DNA from: Candidatus Bathyarchaeota archaeon
Lineage (GTDB): Archaea; Thermoproteota; Bathyarchaeia; 40CM-2-53-6
Direction of reading: 5' to 3'
NCBI GenBank assembly: GCA_005884195.1
Contig: VBBP01000049.1
Coordinates: 1 to 50,392 of the forward strand
DNA: 50,392 nt
Shown: one piece after another, positions 50,159-50,392 of the stretch
How positions within the stretch are numbered: position 1 is the first letter of the stretch
Layout: each line of letters opens with the position of its first letter
Notes under the pieces: model-generated
What the model was told of the DNA's origin: nothing
Seen by the model: only the letters and a program-made list of their open reading frames with translations
Database searches by the model: none
Made by a program: the position numbers and the translations under genes

Positions 50159-50392
50159 CTAGGCTTTCAATTCTCGCAGTAGCTGTTTTGCAATCGTGAG
50201 TCTCTGAATATCGTTGGTGCCTTCGTAGGTCTTAATTATCTGCGAGTCTCGCAGAAACCGTTCTACAGGATATTCTGTAGCAACTCCATAACCGCCGTGA
50301 ATCATCATTGCTAGCAACGACAGTTTTTCCGCTGCCTCAGTTGAAGTAACCTTGGCGATGGATGATGCTTTTACAAAGTCCTTTCCCTGATC
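50159..50392 (-). CDS. Acyl-CoA dehydrogenase, C-terminal part (cut by window end)
   Basis: The 77 visible codons encode the C-terminal helical domain of an acyl-CoA dehydrogenase: KASSIAKVTSTEAAEKLSLLA, MIHGGYGVATEYPVERFLRD and the signature TYEGTNDIQRLTIAKQLL, then TAG at 50159. The catalytic Glu region (YEGT) is present. The 5' part lies outside. Role in beta-oxidation or related acyl-CoA oxidation. Confidence 0.93.
   Translation of the reverse strand, partial: DQGKDFVKASSIAKVTSTEAAEKLSLLAMMIHGGYGVATEYPVERFLRDSQIIKTYEGTNDIQRLTIAKQLLRELKA

Overview
This window is about 50% GC and is almost certainly archaeal, most likely from the TACK group (a Bathyarchaeia- or Nitrososphaeria-like lineage; I cannot place it more finely). 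The archaeal markers are transcription factor E (TFE) beside a DUF2110 gene, tRNA methylase Trm56, alpha-NAC with a UBA tail, an MBF1-type regulator with a zinc ribbon, a HerA-like ATPase, pyruvoyl arginine decarboxylase, an F420-type LLM oxidoreductase and a NikR. Promoters look archaeal (TATA-like boxes 25-45 bp before starts). TTG start codons are common. Many other genes are of types frequent in soil bacteria (DyP peroxidase, DUF2277, SRPBCC/ArsR, TetR, arylamine N-acetyltransferase, DUF1326), which suggests an accessory-rich terrestrial genome. No tRNA, rRNA or CRISPR array was seen.

Layout. 1-3 kb: an exordium-like protein and small unknown genes. 3-8 kb: M20 peptidase, arginine decarboxylase, DyP peroxidase, DUF2277, an SRPBCC/ArsR pair, then a frameshifted gene remnant and an AlkZ-related protein. 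8.8-10.3 kb: an Nramp metal transporter whose promoter carries a tandem 19-bp repeat. 10.3-15.4 kb: an alpha/beta hydrolase; a probable operon of NiCoT nickel/cobalt transporter, B12-binding mutase subunit, membrane protein and NadC, divergent from nikR; and a reductase gene broken by one amber codon. 15.4-20.7 kb: methyltransferase, terpenoid-cyclase-fold protein, atypical SDR, arylamine acetyltransferase, M32 carboxypeptidase and a Rieske protein. 20.8-25.3 kb: a TetR gene divergent from a possible operon of SDR, small protein and ABC-2 exporter, then a DUF1326 remnant. 25.3-30.5 kb: acetolactate-synthase-like and cystathionine-synthase-like enzymes, Trm56, TFE and DUF2110. 30.5-37.6 kb: RDD membrane protein, HerA-like ATPase, DUF996, MBF1, then two decayed tnpB transposon remnants flanking a PUA gene, NAC and a Nudix hydrolase. 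37.7-41.5 kb: fused formiminotransferase-cyclodeaminase, an HxlR regulator divergent from an unlisted 28-residue cysteine-rich peptide, a HhH-GPD DNA glycosylase and a membrane-anchored cyclophilin. 41.5-50.4 kb: Ntn hydrolase plus GNAT, a secreted S53 acid peptidase, a kinase-like/phosphoesterase/methyltransferase operon, an LLM oxidoreductase, a P-loop kinase-like protein and the 3' end of an acyl-CoA dehydrogenase.

The most interesting candidates for something undescribed are the HxlR/cysteine-rich peptide pair (39.2-39.75 kb), the metal modules with repeat-bearing promoters (Nramp; NikR-NiCoT-B12), and the TetR-SDR-ABC cluster. The window also holds several young gene ruins: a nonsense mutation, frameshifts, deleted tnpB copies, and two genes whose homologous N-termini run upstream of any usual start codon.
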